A stretch of DNA of 64,000 nucleotides, taken from contig JAPVLO010000083.1 in assembly GCA_027257055.1 (NCBI GenBank), positions 806,001-870,000 on the forward strand, read 5' to 3'. Positions within the stretch are counted from its first letter, which is position 1. The number at the start of each line of letters is the position of its first letter. This document shows, piece after piece, positions 49,680 to 62,929 of the stretch. The DNA comes from Cephalopachus bancanus (Eukaryota; Chordata; Mammalia; Primates; Tarsiidae). The notes beneath the pieces are model-generated. The model was not told where the DNA came from and ran no database searches. It was given only the letters and a program-made list of their open reading frames with translations. Made by a program: the position numbers and the translations under genes.

Positions 49680-49870
49680 TTCCAGTGTGAATGTAGACAA
49701 TAATAATAACATCATTAACTATTGTGCAGCTACCATTTTTTGAGCTCTTGTTACATAACAGACAGGTTGCTTAGTGCTTCATGTGGATCATTTCACTTAA
49801 TCCTTACAATTCTGAGTTGGGGACTATTATTATCCTCTTTTTACAGATTAAATTAAAGATAGCCCACTTG
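49680..49870 (-). mobile_element. MIR SINE
   Basis: AATCCTTACAATTCTGAG, TATTATTATCCTCTTTTTAC: antisense MIR. Confidence 0.7.
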
Positions 49871-50384
49871 TTGATGTTACCTTCTGAGGAAATATTTTAC
49901 AAAAGACAGTAGATATATACAATTATGTAATTTCTCAATAAACTCATTTTCTTGTAACATGAAATGGCAACTACATTGATGGGCCCCCAAAGAGGGTTTA
50001 ATGTTCTACCATAATGAAAGTGGGCTCAATCAATTACATTTCATTTAGTTTTGGCTTTCATACTTTTGCAACCAGTTCTTTACATCTGAGTAGTAGAACT
50101 GCAGAGATAACAAACTATGACTAATTAAAGAATAATCATTGACACCTGGTAATCTGTCTAAAAAACTTAAACAGAAACTCAATTCTGCCACTTAAGAAAA
50201 AGTCAAATCTAAACAGATGAGAAGAAATAAAATATTGGTTATAATAGAAAAGAATATTTAAAACCTAAGAATAAAGTGTTCTCTAAAAATGCCATTAATA
50301 GTATAATATTCCCCAGACTGTATATTTCAGAATAGTATACTTACATAATATACATATGTACAAAGCCTGAAATTATAAATTGCA

Positions 50385-50690
50385 TGAATTATGCTAGACA
50401 TGTTACATTCATCCTACTCAAGCCCCACCCATCAAGACCCAGATTTTCTATACATTCTTTCCTCATTTTCTTACTCCATAGTAATTTATTCTTCCTTGGG
50501 ACTCTCATAGCAACTTATCTATAAACCTACTAGGACACTTTCAATTAATCTGGAATTATAATGATTAATGCATATATTATTCTCCCCCATTAAATGATAA
50601 ACTTTATGAAAATAGGATTACTATCTGATTTGTATTTGCATCTCTCAAAATCTTTACCACCACTGTGTAAGTGATCAATAAATATTTTTG
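50385..50690 (+). mobile_element. L2 LINE 3' fragment
   Basis: TTCATCCTACTCAAGCCCC, then AACTTTATGAAAATAGG, TGTATTTGCATCTCTC and ATCAATAAATATTTTTGA: an L2-type 3' end. Confidence 0.6.
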
Positions 50691-50718
50691 AAAGAAAAAC
50701 CGTGCAGCTGTATTTCTT

Positions 50719-51001
50719 TTCTTTTTTTTTTGAGTTGGAGTCTCACTCTGTCGCCCAGACTGGAGTGCAGTGGCTGCTCCCGGCCACTGCAGCCTCGACC
50801 TGCTGGGCTCCGGCGATGCTTCTGCCTCAGTCTTCCAAGTAGCTGGAATTACAGGCATGCGCTACCACGCCCAGCTGATTTTTTGTAAAGATGAGGTCTC
50901 ACCAAGTTGCCCAGGCGGGTCTGGAACCCGCGGGCTCAGGCAATCCATTCACCTCAGACTCCCACAGCGCGAGATTACAGGCTGAGCCACCACGCCTGGC
51001 T
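50719..51001 (-). mobile_element. Alu SINE, antisense, exact 16-bp target duplication
   Basis: Duplication TGCAGCTGTATTTCTT at 50,703-50,718 and 51,002-51,017. The linker is shortened (TGATTTTTTGTAAAGATG). It sits directly beyond the L2 end. Confidence 0.95.
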
Positions 51002-51129
51002 TGCAGCTGTATTTCTTGACCTCGTGGTAGTTTAAACTCTAATAATTCCTCATATCATACACTTAGGATTCATGTACTTTCCTCAAATTATATTTTGAAA
51101 TAGAACAGTTAAAAAGAAAACTTTAGAAA

Positions 51130-51525
51130 AGCAGGATATGTTGGCTAATTTTATGTACACTGGCTGGGTCACAGGGCCCAGTTTTTGGCCAAACACCATC
51201 TAGCTGTTACAGCGAAGTTATATTTTAAATACTGATTACCATTTAAATCAGCAGACTTTGGGTAAAGCAGATTAACCCCTAAATGCAGGTAGGCCTTAAC
51301 CAATCAGTTAAAGACTTTAAGAGGAAACACTAAGGTCCCCACAGGAAGGAGGGAATTCTTTCTGCCTTCAGACTCACACTGCAATATCAATTCTTCCCTG
51401 GGATGCTTACAGATTCTGAACTTGCTAGCCAACTGCATAAACCAATTCCTTAAATAATTATCTTTTCTCATTTTCTCTGTATACATCCTATTGGTTTTAT
51501 TCTGAGAGCCCTAATACAACATGAT
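51130..51525 (+). mobile_element. Old LTR-like repeat, probably MaLR/ERVL group
   Basis: TTGGCTAATTTTATGTACAC, GGTAAAGCAGATTAACCCC, ACCAATCAGTTAAAGAC, and an end CCTATTGGTTTTATTCTG followed by CCCTAATACAACA. A common mammalian repeat with CTAATACA-type end. Exact family uncertain. Confidence 0.5.
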
Positions 51526-52371
51526 TACATACTGTAACTTCTGAAATTTTCTACGTATACTACATCTTACAGTATGAAATAGTATGTACATGATAGTATC
51601 ATATTTAACATTTGTATATTTAGTCATAGTCAAAATGTCTTTAGGATCAAAACAAATAATTGCTTTAAAATTTTTTTAAGGAATAGAGCCATGATTGCTA
51701 AGGTCATGAAATTAATGCTTTGCAATTATTATTCCCACTGCAAAACACAGAAACAACCAAAAAGTCAGCACTCTTTCAACAGATAACTAATAAATGATGG
51801 CTAACATCAAACCCGAAATATCTCTTTGGTCCAGTGGTTACTCAGAATCTGCCTAGTCTTTCTCCCCAGTGTTACATTTCAGTTCTAATTGCATGATCAA
51901 ATCAACAAATTGAGCTCAGGAGACCATACACACACGCAAAAAGTACCTAGCTGACAAAATCAGAGGTTGCAAGAAAATGCTTTTCAAGTACAAGTAATAC
52001 AAGAAACAAGTGAAGTGAAGGAGAGGTTTCAAAGCTTGAAAGACAGTCATCAATACTGACAGATTACTGTAATTCTGGCTGCCAGCATGATCGATTTGGG
52101 TAGCATATGACAATCAATATTGTCCTCATTTAGTGAACAACATTAGATTCATAGTTGCAGAAGATGTTCCTAAGATAAAATTTAAACTGTAGTTAATGAT
52201 CATAAATAGCACAATTTATGCTGTGGAATCTTTAGTGGGTCCTTTTATTGGGCATAAAATAACTGACACAGCAGTACAATTATCCAAATATAATTGAGTT
52301 TATTACAATTTTTTAACCCCTACAATTCTTTTATGAGAATTAAAGGATTAACTCTGATGGTTTTCTTTTCT

Positions 52372-52636
52372 TCTTTTTTTTTTTTTGAGTTGGAGTCTCT
52401 GTCGTCCAGGCTGGAGTGCAGTGGCACACTCACGGCCACTGCAGCCGTGACCTGCTGGGCTCAGGTGATCCTTCTACCTCAGCCTTCCAAGTAGCTGGAA
52501 CTACAGGCATGCACCACCATGCCCGGCTAATTTTTTTGGTTTATTGCAGAGTTCTTGCCATGTTGCCCAGACTGGTCTTGAATCTCTGGGCTCAGGCAAT
52601 CCTCTCACCTCAGTCTCTCAAAGTGCTGGGATTACA
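52372..52636 (-). mobile_element. Alu SINE, antisense, left end lost
   Basis: T-run, GAGTTGGAGTCTCTGTCGTCC, to GTGCTGGGATTACATC; the last 25-30 bases of the element's 5' end are missing. Confidence 0.88.
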
Positions 52637-52904
52637 TCGTTTATTATATGTAACTATAACTAGACATTTGTATTTTAACGTATTTTATATTAAACTACCA
52701 CTTAAAAATCAAGTAATCCATCTTTATAAGGTCATTTTTTCTCAATATTTAGAATACAGAACTATGTACATCTTTGTGAAAGATGATTATATGTTCTTCA
52801 GATTAGCAAAGGTTAGGAGTATCTCTACTACATACTTAAATGTTATAATAAAACAACTTCCTATAGTTTCTAAATTCAGGATTCCAAGCAAGAAATATTT
52901 GTTT

Positions 52905-53200
52905 AATTTTTTTTTTGAGTTGGGGGGTCTCACTCTTTTGCCCAGGCTGGAGTGCAGTAGCATGATCATGGCTCACCACGGCTTTGACTGCCTGGGCTCA
53001 GGCCATCCTTTTGCCTCAGCCTCCTGGGTAGCTAGGACTAGAAGTGTGTGCCACCACACCTGACTAATTTTTTATTTTTATTTTTTGTGGAGACAAGGTC
53101 TCACTATGTTGCCCAGGCTGGTCTTCAACTCCTGGGCTCAAGTGATCCACTTCAGTCTCCCAAAGTGCTGAGATTATAGGCGTGAGCCACTGTGCCTTGT
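52905..53200 (-). mobile_element. Alu SINE, old, antisense
   Basis: TTTTTTTTTTGAGTTGGGGGGTCTCAC to GAGCCACTGTGCCTTG. Confidence 0.88.
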
Positions 53201-53519
53201 CTGATTTAATGTTTTTATTCTATGTGTTCTAGAAGAATTTTGCTGGTAGAAACTGTTCATATTTGGTTTTTAAATAAAGTTTGCATGTTCACTATTTTCA
53301 TCTGAAATTATTTTCCTTCATCCTAGAATTTTCTCCAAAGTGGTATCTATTAATATCTCAGCAAGATTAACTATTAAAAATGTCATGAACTAGGCCTGAG
53401 AATCTAACCCAAGCAAGCAACCTACCAATCAGCCAAACATAAAAACTCAATTAGGCAATTTCTTGGTGTTGGGTAGTGTTGTTTTATAATGGCTGAAATC
53501 TTTACACATGACAATTAAT

Positions 53520-53690
53520 CACTGCACAAAATAATGTAACTTATATTTATATTTACTAAGCACATACAAATTAACTATCTCATTTAATCTTCACAATTCT
53601 GAGATAATTACTAGCATCTTTTTCCAAATGAAGAAAGTGAGATTCAGAGATTCTGTGACATGCCCAAGATCATGAGGCAGAGCTCAATTA
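53520..53690 (-). mobile_element. MIR SINE
   Basis: TTTAATCTTCACAATTCTGAG, AAATGAAGAAAGTGAG, CATGCCCAAGATCATG: antisense MIR. Confidence 0.7.
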
Positions 53691-53862
53691 AAAAAAAAAA
53701 AAATCAATGTTTTCTAACCGCAAATCCAGCTTTTCTACTGAGAGAACCGTAATAGAGTATACCATAGACTTAGGTTAGGAACATGCTATAACCCAATAAA
53801 TATGTAATCGGCTTGTGAACAATAGCACAGCCATTTTTACTTTTCTGCTTTAAAACATAACC

Positions 53863-54311
53863 TGTAACTGTTTAAAGTTTCAGTTATGGGAAAAAACTGC
53901 AAAGCTCCGGTTACAAGCTTCAACCCCTTCCCTTATCTCACTTTCCCCTTAGCAACATCCAATCAGGTGCCAGGGGGTAATCACCTAAGTTTCCAGATGT
54001 CTCTGCAACTTCCCTAGCTAGTGGGCCAAGGTCAGCCCGAGTCAGGCTAGCCAATCCTCCACGATTAAGCTGACCACCAGAGGTTACTACCCAATTAAAT
54101 GGTAGCACAACTGGAAAGCCCCCCCAAATTCCTCCTCCCTTTGTGTAAAAGCATAAAAGGCATCTGCTTAAGGAAATCAGGGCCTCTGAATTACTTTGCT
54201 GTGTTGGTTGTCGACAGAGGCCCAGGCTCGAGCTTGTAAATAAAGACCCTCTTGAACTTTCATCGGAATTGGCTCTTGGTGGTCTCTTGGATTGAACTTT
54301 CGGCCACTACA
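53863..54311 (+). mobile_element. Solo LTR of an endogenous retrovirus (ERV1/gamma-like)
   Basis: About 450 bp from TGTAACTG to CACTACA. In order: CCAATCA (53,959), a second CCAAT near 54,051, TATA-like ATAAAAG (54,153), AATAAA (54,239), then a U5-like stretch GGTGGTCTCTTGG. No gag, pol or env sequence flanks it, so it is read as a solo LTR. I could not find the short target duplication, so the ends are provisional. Confidence 0.7.
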
Positions 54312-54413
54312 CTACTTTAGTGTAATATGAAGATTGAAGCAGAAGACTATAAACTGGGATGCAGGAAAAAAAAAATTAAGCCATACCTCCAACACTCTTG
54401 ATTTTGCATTTTT

Positions 54414-54700
54414 TTTTTTTTTTTTTTTTTGAGTTGGAGTCTCACTCTGTCGCCCAGACTGGAGTGCAGTGGCTGCTCCCGGCCACTGCAGTCTCACCTG
54501 CTGGGCTCCGGCGATCCTTCCACCTCAGCCTTCCAAGTAGCTGGAACTACAGGCGCGCACTACCACGCCCGGCTAATTTTTTGATTTATTGTAGAGATGA
54601 GGTCTCGCCAAGTTGCCCAGGCAGGTCTCGCGGGCTCAGGCAATCCACTCACCTCAGTCTCCCAAGGCACGCGATTACAGGCTGAGCCACCAAGCCCGGC
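54414..54700 (-). mobile_element. Alu SINE, antisense, exact 15-bp target duplication
   Basis: Duplication TGATTTTGCATTTTT at 54,399-54,413 and 54,701-54,715. Lineage family; the GAACCCG of the left monomer is deleted. Confidence 0.95.
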
Positions 54701-54969
54701 TGATTTTGCATTTTTAAACTACTTGGTAAGATATAAATGCCACAAATAAGAAATACCATATAAATGTCATTAAGCTTAATCAATGTAACATGTCATGATT
54801 CACCTGCAATTCTATTTTGCAGCATCAGAACACAGAGAACATTACATAGAAATCAGATTGCTTAAGTCAATTTTAATCAAAAAAAGAAATGTACATGGTA
54901 GACTACCAAGTTAAGACAGTAAATCTATTTCATGTGGAATGGAACATAAAATATTTTTAAGGTTTTCTA

Positions 54970-55267
54970 GGCCAGGCGCAGTGGCTCAAGCCTGTAATCC
55001 CAGCATTTTGGAAGGCTGAGGCGAGAGGACTGCCTAAGCTCAAGGTTAAGATCAGCCTGGGCAACTTGATAAGACCTTGTCTCTACAATAAATAAAAAAA
55101 TAAGCCAGGTGTGGCAGTGCATGCCTGTAGTTTTAGCTACTTGGAAGGGTGAGGCGGAAGGATTGTACTCGACAGCACTGGGTCGAGGCTGTGGTGACTG
55201 TGAGCGTGCCGCTGCACTTCAACAGCCTGGGCAACAGAGTGAGACTCCAACTCAAAAAAAAAAAAAA
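54970..55267 (+). mobile_element. Alu SINE
   Basis: GGCCAGGCGCAGTGGCTCAAG to A13. First of two consecutive insertions. Confidence 0.92.
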
Positions 55268-55278
55268 GAAGATTTCCT

Positions 55279-55598
<320 letters not shown>

Positions 55599-55699
55599 CT
55601 ATAGTTTATTATGTTTTAAAAAACGTTTTTAATCACATAGAAAAAGTATATGGAGAACACAAATTCACTTTCGAAAGAAGTATCAGAAAACAATTTAAA

Positions 55700-55905
55700 A
55701 TTTAAAATTCTGTGTATGTTGTGTGCTTGGTACTGTTTTAAGAGCTTTACATGCATTGACTCATTATTAGTTCTCATAACACCATGAACTAGATATTATC
55801 AACATTCTCATTTTACAGACAAGATAACTAAGGCTCAGAAAGACTAAGTAACTTTTCCAAGGCTAAGAAAGTGGTGGCCAGTATTTGAGTTCAGGAAAAC
55901 TAGCT
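55700..55905 (-). mobile_element. MIR SINE
   Basis: AAGAGCTTTACATGCATTGAC, CATTTTACAGACAAGATAAC, GGCTCAGAAAGACTAAG: antisense MIR. Confidence 0.75.
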
Positions 55906-55929
55906 CCAGAAACTATGTTCTTAAGCATT

Positions 55930-56540
55930 CCAGGTTTTCTCATGCCTCTATGTCTTTGGTTATGCTGTTTCCTCTGACTGGAAGGCTCTTCTTAATCTTA
56001 TCCATCTGGTTAACTCTTATTTGTCCTTAAAGACTGGTTCAATCCTCACGCTTTTTAGAAGCGTTTCCTGCTGGGCATGGTGGCTCACGCTTGTAATCCC
56101 AGCACTTTGGGAGGTGGAGGCGAGAGGATTGCCTAAGCCTAGGGGTTCGAGACCAGCCTGGGCAACTTGGTGAGACCTTGCCTCTACAATAAACCAAAAA
56201 ATTAGCCAGGAGTGGAGGTGCATGCCTGTAGTTCCAGTTACTTGGAAGGTGGAAGTGGAAGGATCACTGAGCCCAGCAGATCAAGGCTGCGGTGGCTGTG
56301 AGAAGCACAGAGTGGGACTCTGACTCAAAAAAGAAAAAAAAAACAGTGTTTCCTGATACCACCACCCCTTCCAGCTGAGTGAGAGGCCCCTTGTTATTAT
56401 ACTTCCGGAATACTTGCCCATAACTTTATTAAAGCTTGTATGCTGAAAACAGTTTGTTTGCAATGATTGTTTTGGCTATTTATGCACCTCAGGAGTAGAG
56501 GAGTGCCTGGCACATAATAGGACTCTAATTAATTAACCAA
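55930..56540 (+). mobile_element. L2 LINE 3' region split by an Alu
   Basis: TTATGCTGTTTCCTCTGACTG, GGTTAACTCTTATTTGTCC, AAGACTGGTTCAATCC; resumes after the Alu (TTTCCTGATACCACCACCCC) to GTGCCTGGCACATAATAGG. Confidence 0.7.
56071..56344 (+). mobile_element. Alu SINE inserted in L2
   Basis: Duplication AGCGTTTCCTG / AGTGTTTCCTG at 56,060-56,070 and 56,345-56,355. Confidence 0.92.
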
Positions 56541-56699
56541 AATATGAGTACTGATTAAAAGTAAATATAAGAAAAGGCATCATTCAAATATTATCACTGT
56601 TCAACACCAGGGAGGAACTCTACCATCTATATATTAATAAACAGGAAACTAAAGGTCTCAACAATACATAAGAAATATTTACCTTTGAAAGTAGACATA

Positions 56700-56929
56700 A
56701 ATGTTCAGGGTCCGCTTATAAGTGAGTATATGTAGTACTCAGATCTTTATTTCTGTGATAGGTCACTGAACATTTATCATAATACTACAAGAAAGGGATT
56801 GGCAGCAGTGGGACACTGCTGGGAGGGTAGGGCACATAACATCAATAAGGGTACCCCAATTTTACCTGTATGATGGCTACTTATGTACCTAACCCTGAAT
56901 TGTACCCCACATCTTTAAAATAAAAAAAA
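56700..56929 (+). mobile_element. 5'-truncated lineage-specific L1 3' end, recent
   Basis: Ends CCTAACCCTGAATTGTACCC, CACATCTTTAAAATAAAAAAAA. An L1 3'UTR-like layout (TATAAGTGAGTATATG, GGGAGGGTAGGGCACATAAC). Exact 13-bp duplication GAAAGTAGACATA at 56,687-56,699 and 56,930-56,942, with TT|GAAA at the nick. It lies 40 bp from a RALGAPA1 splice donor. Confidence 0.85.
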
Positions 56930-56963
56930 GAAAGTAGACATATATACGTTAGAGTAGAAACTA

Positions 56964-57122
<159 letters not shown>

Positions 57123-57729
57123 TTAAAATATAATTTTATAATCAAATCATAGAAATGATTGTAAGAGCAATCAAGACACTTCGCACACAAAAATACTTCT
57201 GCTTCCTCTAGTTCTTCCTTCAGTAAAAATAAGATTTGAATTAAATTCTTTTCCATGGTGGGTCAGTCATACTAGGACAATAAACAAACAAAAATTGCCA
57301 AAGGTTTACAAGGTGTCCATTCAAAAGAACTATGTGCTTCATGTAACTGACTAATTTATACACTCAATTTTCAAATTTTAGTAGTTTCAATTGTATACAA
57401 AAATCCAACACTGGAAGTAAATTTCTTTTTTTCTATTGAGCAAACACAGGAAATATATCTATTCTTATAGGTAGAAGGCTGTTTTTCATTATTTTTGTGT
57501 AATACCAGCTTTATGACAGAATGCAAAACCCTTTTTACATGGTTTATTAGAATACAATAATTAAATGTCATTGTCTTGAAAATTAATATAATTTTTGTGA
57601 AGTGACTGACAGTTTCAAGTTATTCTATTTAAATATGGCTAGTACAAATGGCAGCTGAAGGCAAGGACTGTGGATAACATGGTAAATATTTTAGATTATA
57701 TGGTAACATATTGTCTCTGTTGTCATTAA

Positions 57730-57842
57730 AAAAAAATCTTTAAAAATGCAAAAAAAAAGAAAAAAAACCAAAAAACATTTTTAGCTTGTGGGCCGTATAA
57801 AACCAGGCTATGGGCCATACTTTGCTGACTTCTGGTTTAGAT
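57730..57842 (-). mobile_element. hAT-type DNA transposon end
   Basis: TTTTAGCTTGTGGGCCGTATAAAACCAGGC and ATGGGCCATACTTTGCTGAC resemble the end of a common hAT element read from its other strand. Confidence 0.5.
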
Positions 57843-58035
57843 GAACTCCAAAGAAACTTGGCCATCACTAAAATTCACACATGGGAAACTTAATTCAATG
57901 TAAGAAATTCTAAAGATTCATGATCAATTGTCAAAAGGGAGGTTTTCTATAAACTATAAGAATTCAGTTAAAAAAAATGGAAAGACACACCAAAATACTA
58001 CCAAACTTTCATTTATCCTGAAAGAAAATACTTCT

Positions 58036-58332
58036 AGCCCGGGCTTGGTGGCTCAGTCTGTAATTCCAGCACTTTGGGAGGCCGAGGCGAGTGGACTGCC
58101 TGAGCCCGCGGGTTCGAGACCCACCTGGGCAACTTGGCAAGATCGCATCTCTACAATAAAACAAAAACTAGCCAGGCGTGGTAGCGCGTGCCTGTAGTTC
58201 CAGCTACTTGGAAGGCTGAGGCGGAAGGATCGCTGGAGCCCAGCAGGTCGAGGGAGCGTGCCACTGCACTCCAGTCTGGGCGACAGAGAGAGACTCCAAC
58301 TCAAAAAAAAAAAAAATAAATAAAAAAAGATA
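58036..58332 (+). mobile_element. Alu SINE, exact 15-bp target duplication
   Basis: Duplication AAAGAAAATACTTCT at 58,021-58,035 and 58,333-58,347. The right monomer has a short deletion (GGTCGAGGGAGCGTGCC). Confidence 0.95.
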
Positions 58333-58797
58333 AAAGAAAATACTTCTGCAACAGTGTGTTTCAATTCTACATTATATATAAAACATCCCAACTACAGGAC
58401 GGGTAACAGAATCATTTGGCTTTTATTTTTTTAATCTGTAGAATCCTCATTTATTAAGTGACATGGCTAAATGATCACATAATCTTAATAAGATGTATCA
58501 ACCAAAAATACAGAAACCATATATTCCTATTCTAAAGGGAATGATAATTTCTGTGTTTTTAAGAAAACTGTATTCATTCTCTTAGTAACAAGTACTATCT
58601 AGTCATCTTCCATTTGATCACAGTTTCTTGCTACTTATCCTGTTGTAATTCCTTCTGAACTAGGCTCAGACAATCCACATAGCTACTAGAGACTGTACTG
58701 CAATTCTCCCATTTTTACAACTTGATGTCTAATTTACTTTTTCTTCTGCAAGGTAGAAAGAAACTCAAACCCCTAGTGAACTCAAAATCTATTATTA

Positions 58798-59010
<213 letters not shown>

Positions 59011-61100
59011 TTATAAAAGTTCTGTGAGTACAGTCATATAGCTATTGACAACATATCATAAAAAGAAGAAAAAGTAAAGAAATTAAAAAATTGTTTTCAT
59101 TTGCTCATTTTTACATATGAAACACATATACTCAAAAACATTAGGAGACACTGCAGAAGATCAGATAGTTTCACCATCCATAATCAGTGGGAGAGAACTG
59201 AGATAAAAAAGATTCACATATAGCCCCAATACTCTCCTTAATAGCAACTGTGCCAATTCTTTAGTACCAAACCTTTAAAAAGACTATTTAAGAGTGTTTG
59301 TTTAAGAGTGATTGATTTGAGATCCTTCTCTTTTCTGACCAGTCTCTGGAAGGCTACTGAGAAGAGAAGTGGCCTGAAGAAGGCAATAGGAAAAGTAAAA
59401 GAAACAGGTCATTCATAAATTGGATAGTTTCCCACTAAGAGAAAGTTGACTATGTACAGACTAACAAATTTATTTCTAGGTTTCCTTTGCCTGTGAAACT
59501 TAGAGATTCTTCCAAATAAATGTCTTGAGATTTGTTATACTCTCAAGATACTATTTAAATGTTTATGGTGCTTACAAAGGTGTTTCTGGTAATCAGAGAG
59601 TTAATGTTAAAATAACTAAAACTGTAAAAAAGCAAAACAGTCAAAAGTTGAATTCCTAATAAGTAATTAGCAAAATAAACTTAATGCCCATTCATCCTGA
59701 GTTTTCTTCATAGAGACTATTATATAATAATGAATTTTTTTTATACAAGTTTATTATCCTAGTACATTTATTGATTCTGCCACTGCAAACATTTGAGTCC
59801 ACTTTTGGTGCATCTCTTACATGGGTTTTTCCATTACTTTCAGATAACTGGACGCACTGCAGGTGGGTAAGTTTAGAAGAGAAAACTAGGAATGAGTGTC
59901 ATCAACATTTACACTATAAGCTAATATACAGGCAATTTCTATTTTTGAAATATGTAATTTATTTTCATTTGAAGATCACAGGATAGGAAAAAAAGATGTA
60001 ATGTATGATTTAAACAAAGAAAGGAGTTCAGTACAATTAGAAAGGTGCTTTTCTGTCACTCTCAACCCTGAAGTAACTCCTTATACACACACATAGCTTG
60101 AATGATATAAATGTGGTACTTGAGCTTTGTGACATTTTTAAAAAACAAAAAAGATTACACAACTCAGAAGAGTCATGGCTCCATAATTTCATTTTTTAAT
60201 CAAAATACTTTAAAAATATCCTTCCTATACAGCCATCCCCATGTGTCAGCTTCCCTAATAGGTTTATGTTAACTGAATACAAAAGAAATGTGAAATAAAT
60301 TTAACCAGGAGGGATGATCCAATCTAATTGTGATACATTAATGTCATATGCTGTACATGTTACAATAGCAGCCAGATCTAATACTAAGCTCCAGGCTATA
60401 CTGAGATTTCCAAATGGCAGATTGTTCTAAGTGATATCAAGTATAATTGAAGTAATAAACGATAGTAAAAGCTGAGCACACTGTCAGGAAGAATTTAAGT
60501 ATTTACTTTTTAAAATTAAATGAGTTAGGTTAGGAAAGACAAGACAACTGAAATAATGCAGGTCTCAATTTACAGAAAATTCCTTTTATTTATCTGCTAC
60601 ATTAACCCTTGAACTCTTGCCAAAACTATCTATAATTTCTAGTGCCCACTTATCTAAAGAAACAAGAGAAAAGGGTAACTGTACTTTTACCTTCTAACCA
60701 AAGCTTTATTCAAATATCTTTCGTACAGCATTAAAAGTCTGTTAAAGTAGTATAATGGAAAAGAACAACATATTTTTGCCAAGCTGTTGTAATGAAGATT
60801 TTTGGCACAGAACCATGAAGATAACAAAGTCATTCTAAACATGTTCAAACATTTTAAGGGAAAAGCTTCATGAAATCTCTTATCATTTATATTCAAATGT
60901 AAAAAAGTAATTACTTTAGGCTGTCATGATGAGGCATGTTTTTATATCTTTAAAACCTGTTAATAATAATTAAATACAAATTGAGAAACTGCTAATCATT
61001 ACTGTGTATCCTGGAAATTTTTTAAAGACTACTGAAAGAATTTTTAATGGTTGAGTTAATATAAATTTCAAGCACATGTATACTTGACATATTTTATATA

Positions 61101-61430
61101 CTATTATTTATTTATTTATTGAGTTGGAGTCTCTCTCTCTCTCTTTTGCTCTACTTATTAAGTCAAAGTCTCACTCTCAATCAGCCTGGAGTGCAGTGGC
61201 ATGCTTATGGCCACTGGCAGCCTCAACCTGCTGGGCTCAGGTGATCCTTCCACCTCAGCCTTCCAAGTAAATGGAACCATAGGTATATGCCAACTCGCCT
61301 AGCTAATTTATTTTTTAAATTGTAGAAATGAGGTCTCACTAAGTTGCTCAGGCTGGTCTTGCACCCCTGGGCTCAGGCAATTCTCTCGCCTCCACCTCCC
61401 AAGGATTATGGGCATGAGCCACTGTACCTG
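61101..61430 (-). mobile_element. Alu SINE, old, antisense, with a TC-repeat insertion
   Basis: (ATTT)n tail, GAGTTGGAGTC, then (TC)n and a second AGTCAAAGTCTCACTC start, then normal Alu to GCCACTGTACCTG. Confidence 0.85.
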
Positions 61431-61967
61431 AGGATATTTTTTTTATTTTTTCCTTATCTCTTATGAACTTACAAGATTGTATTCTAAGTATAAGATTAAT
61501 CAGCGGTGTTCCTATACTCTGAAAACTCTCAAAGTTCCTACCTACATGTTTTTTGACCCAGATGCTAATTCATTTCTGAAATGGAATACATGGACTAGGT
61601 CTCTTAAAATAACTGGCAACCAAATCACTCTTCCAAATTCACTTCGACTGCTGCTGAACTCATGTTGGGTTTCAAGGTTTATAATATAAGTAATAGAGTA
61701 TCATTATTAATTCATGAAGATAAAGCAGATAAGTGAAGTTAAACATGTGTACAAACTGAAGTCCTCAAATACATTGTAGAATTTTAATACTGGAAGAGAC
61801 CTTAACGTCCTAATTTCCCAGGAATTTATGTTACAATACTCCTGATAAGTGGATATTCTGACTCTACTTGAATACTTCTAAGGTTGGGGAGTTTACTAAT
61901 TCACAAATTAGTCGGTGTCATTTTTTTTTCTTTAGATTGGAAAATATAGTTTATTTAGAAAGTAAAT

Positions 61968-62098
61968 CAGAGGAGAGAGAGGAGATTCACTTCTCCAAGC
62001 TAGGGGAGCGGGCCAAAGGTAAGAAACATGGTGGCCATAGCTCAGAGAACCACATGGACACACCAGAGTTTAACAAAGTAATGGCGAATGGGAGAGAG

Positions 62099-62133
<35 letters not shown>

Positions 62134-62205
62134 CTCACCTCCCCAAGATAGGGGAGGGGCCAAAGCTAGGAAACATGGCCTGGCTAGTGCTTAGCAAAGC
62201 AATGG
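61968..62205. repeat. Imperfect tandem duplication with a (GA)n expansion
   Basis: GAGATTCACTTCTCCAAGC, AGGGGAGCGGGCCAAAG, AAGAAACATGG (about 61,980-62,030) recurs as AAGACTCACCTCCCCAAGA, AGGGGAGGGGCCAAAG, AGGAAACATGG (about 62,130-62,178). A (GA)n run of about 30 bases lies at 62,103-62,130. Confidence 0.75.
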
Positions 62206-62929
62206 CTGTTCATATCATTTTTAAAGAGCTAAAATCATTAAACATTCTTAACACTAAGCTAAAACTACCTTCCTTAAGCTATTTCTTCCAAAATGAGCCT
62301 TACCAAATAAATCCAATCCGTATTTTATACATTAACTTTTCAGATAATTAAAGATCATCTAATATATATCTCAACTTTTCTAGGGTTAAAGTGTTCTTAG
62401 TTCCTCTTTTTATTGTTCATAAACATATTATTCTGGATTACTGTTTTAGTTTACTCATGTGTCTATTAAATTGTGCTGTATGGAACAGAATGCAATATCC
62501 ATATATGCTCTAATATAGCAAACTCATAGTGGCACTGTTTTTTCCTTTGTTCTTTTCACTAAATTATTTTCTGCATTTTTATAATGTTGCTCAAGTGGAG
62601 CTTGTAGTCAATTCAAACTCCTAAGTTTTTTTTCTTTTAACAGTTATTTTAAGCAGATACAATTGACTGCTAGAACTAACGGGAGGATTTCACATTTATT
62701 CTTATTAAATTTTCTCTTGCCAAGTTCAGACCATCTTTGAGCTAGCCTGATTCTGCTATTCAATGTGTTGGTTCTCTCTGTTTCCCAGATTTTGGTTATC
62801 CTTAAATTCAAATTCTTCTGTCTTCATTTAGGTTTTGAACAAAACTGTCAAATGGGACAGCTTAAGTAAGAGCCTTATAGCAAGTCATTATAGACTTTCC
62901 CTTGGTTTAAAAAAAATTCTACATTTATT

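Noticed and set aside
52416..53063. 215-codon frame
   Set aside because: It begins and ends in antisense Alu sequence; the familiar Alu-frame peptides ([15 protein letters not shown]) give it away.
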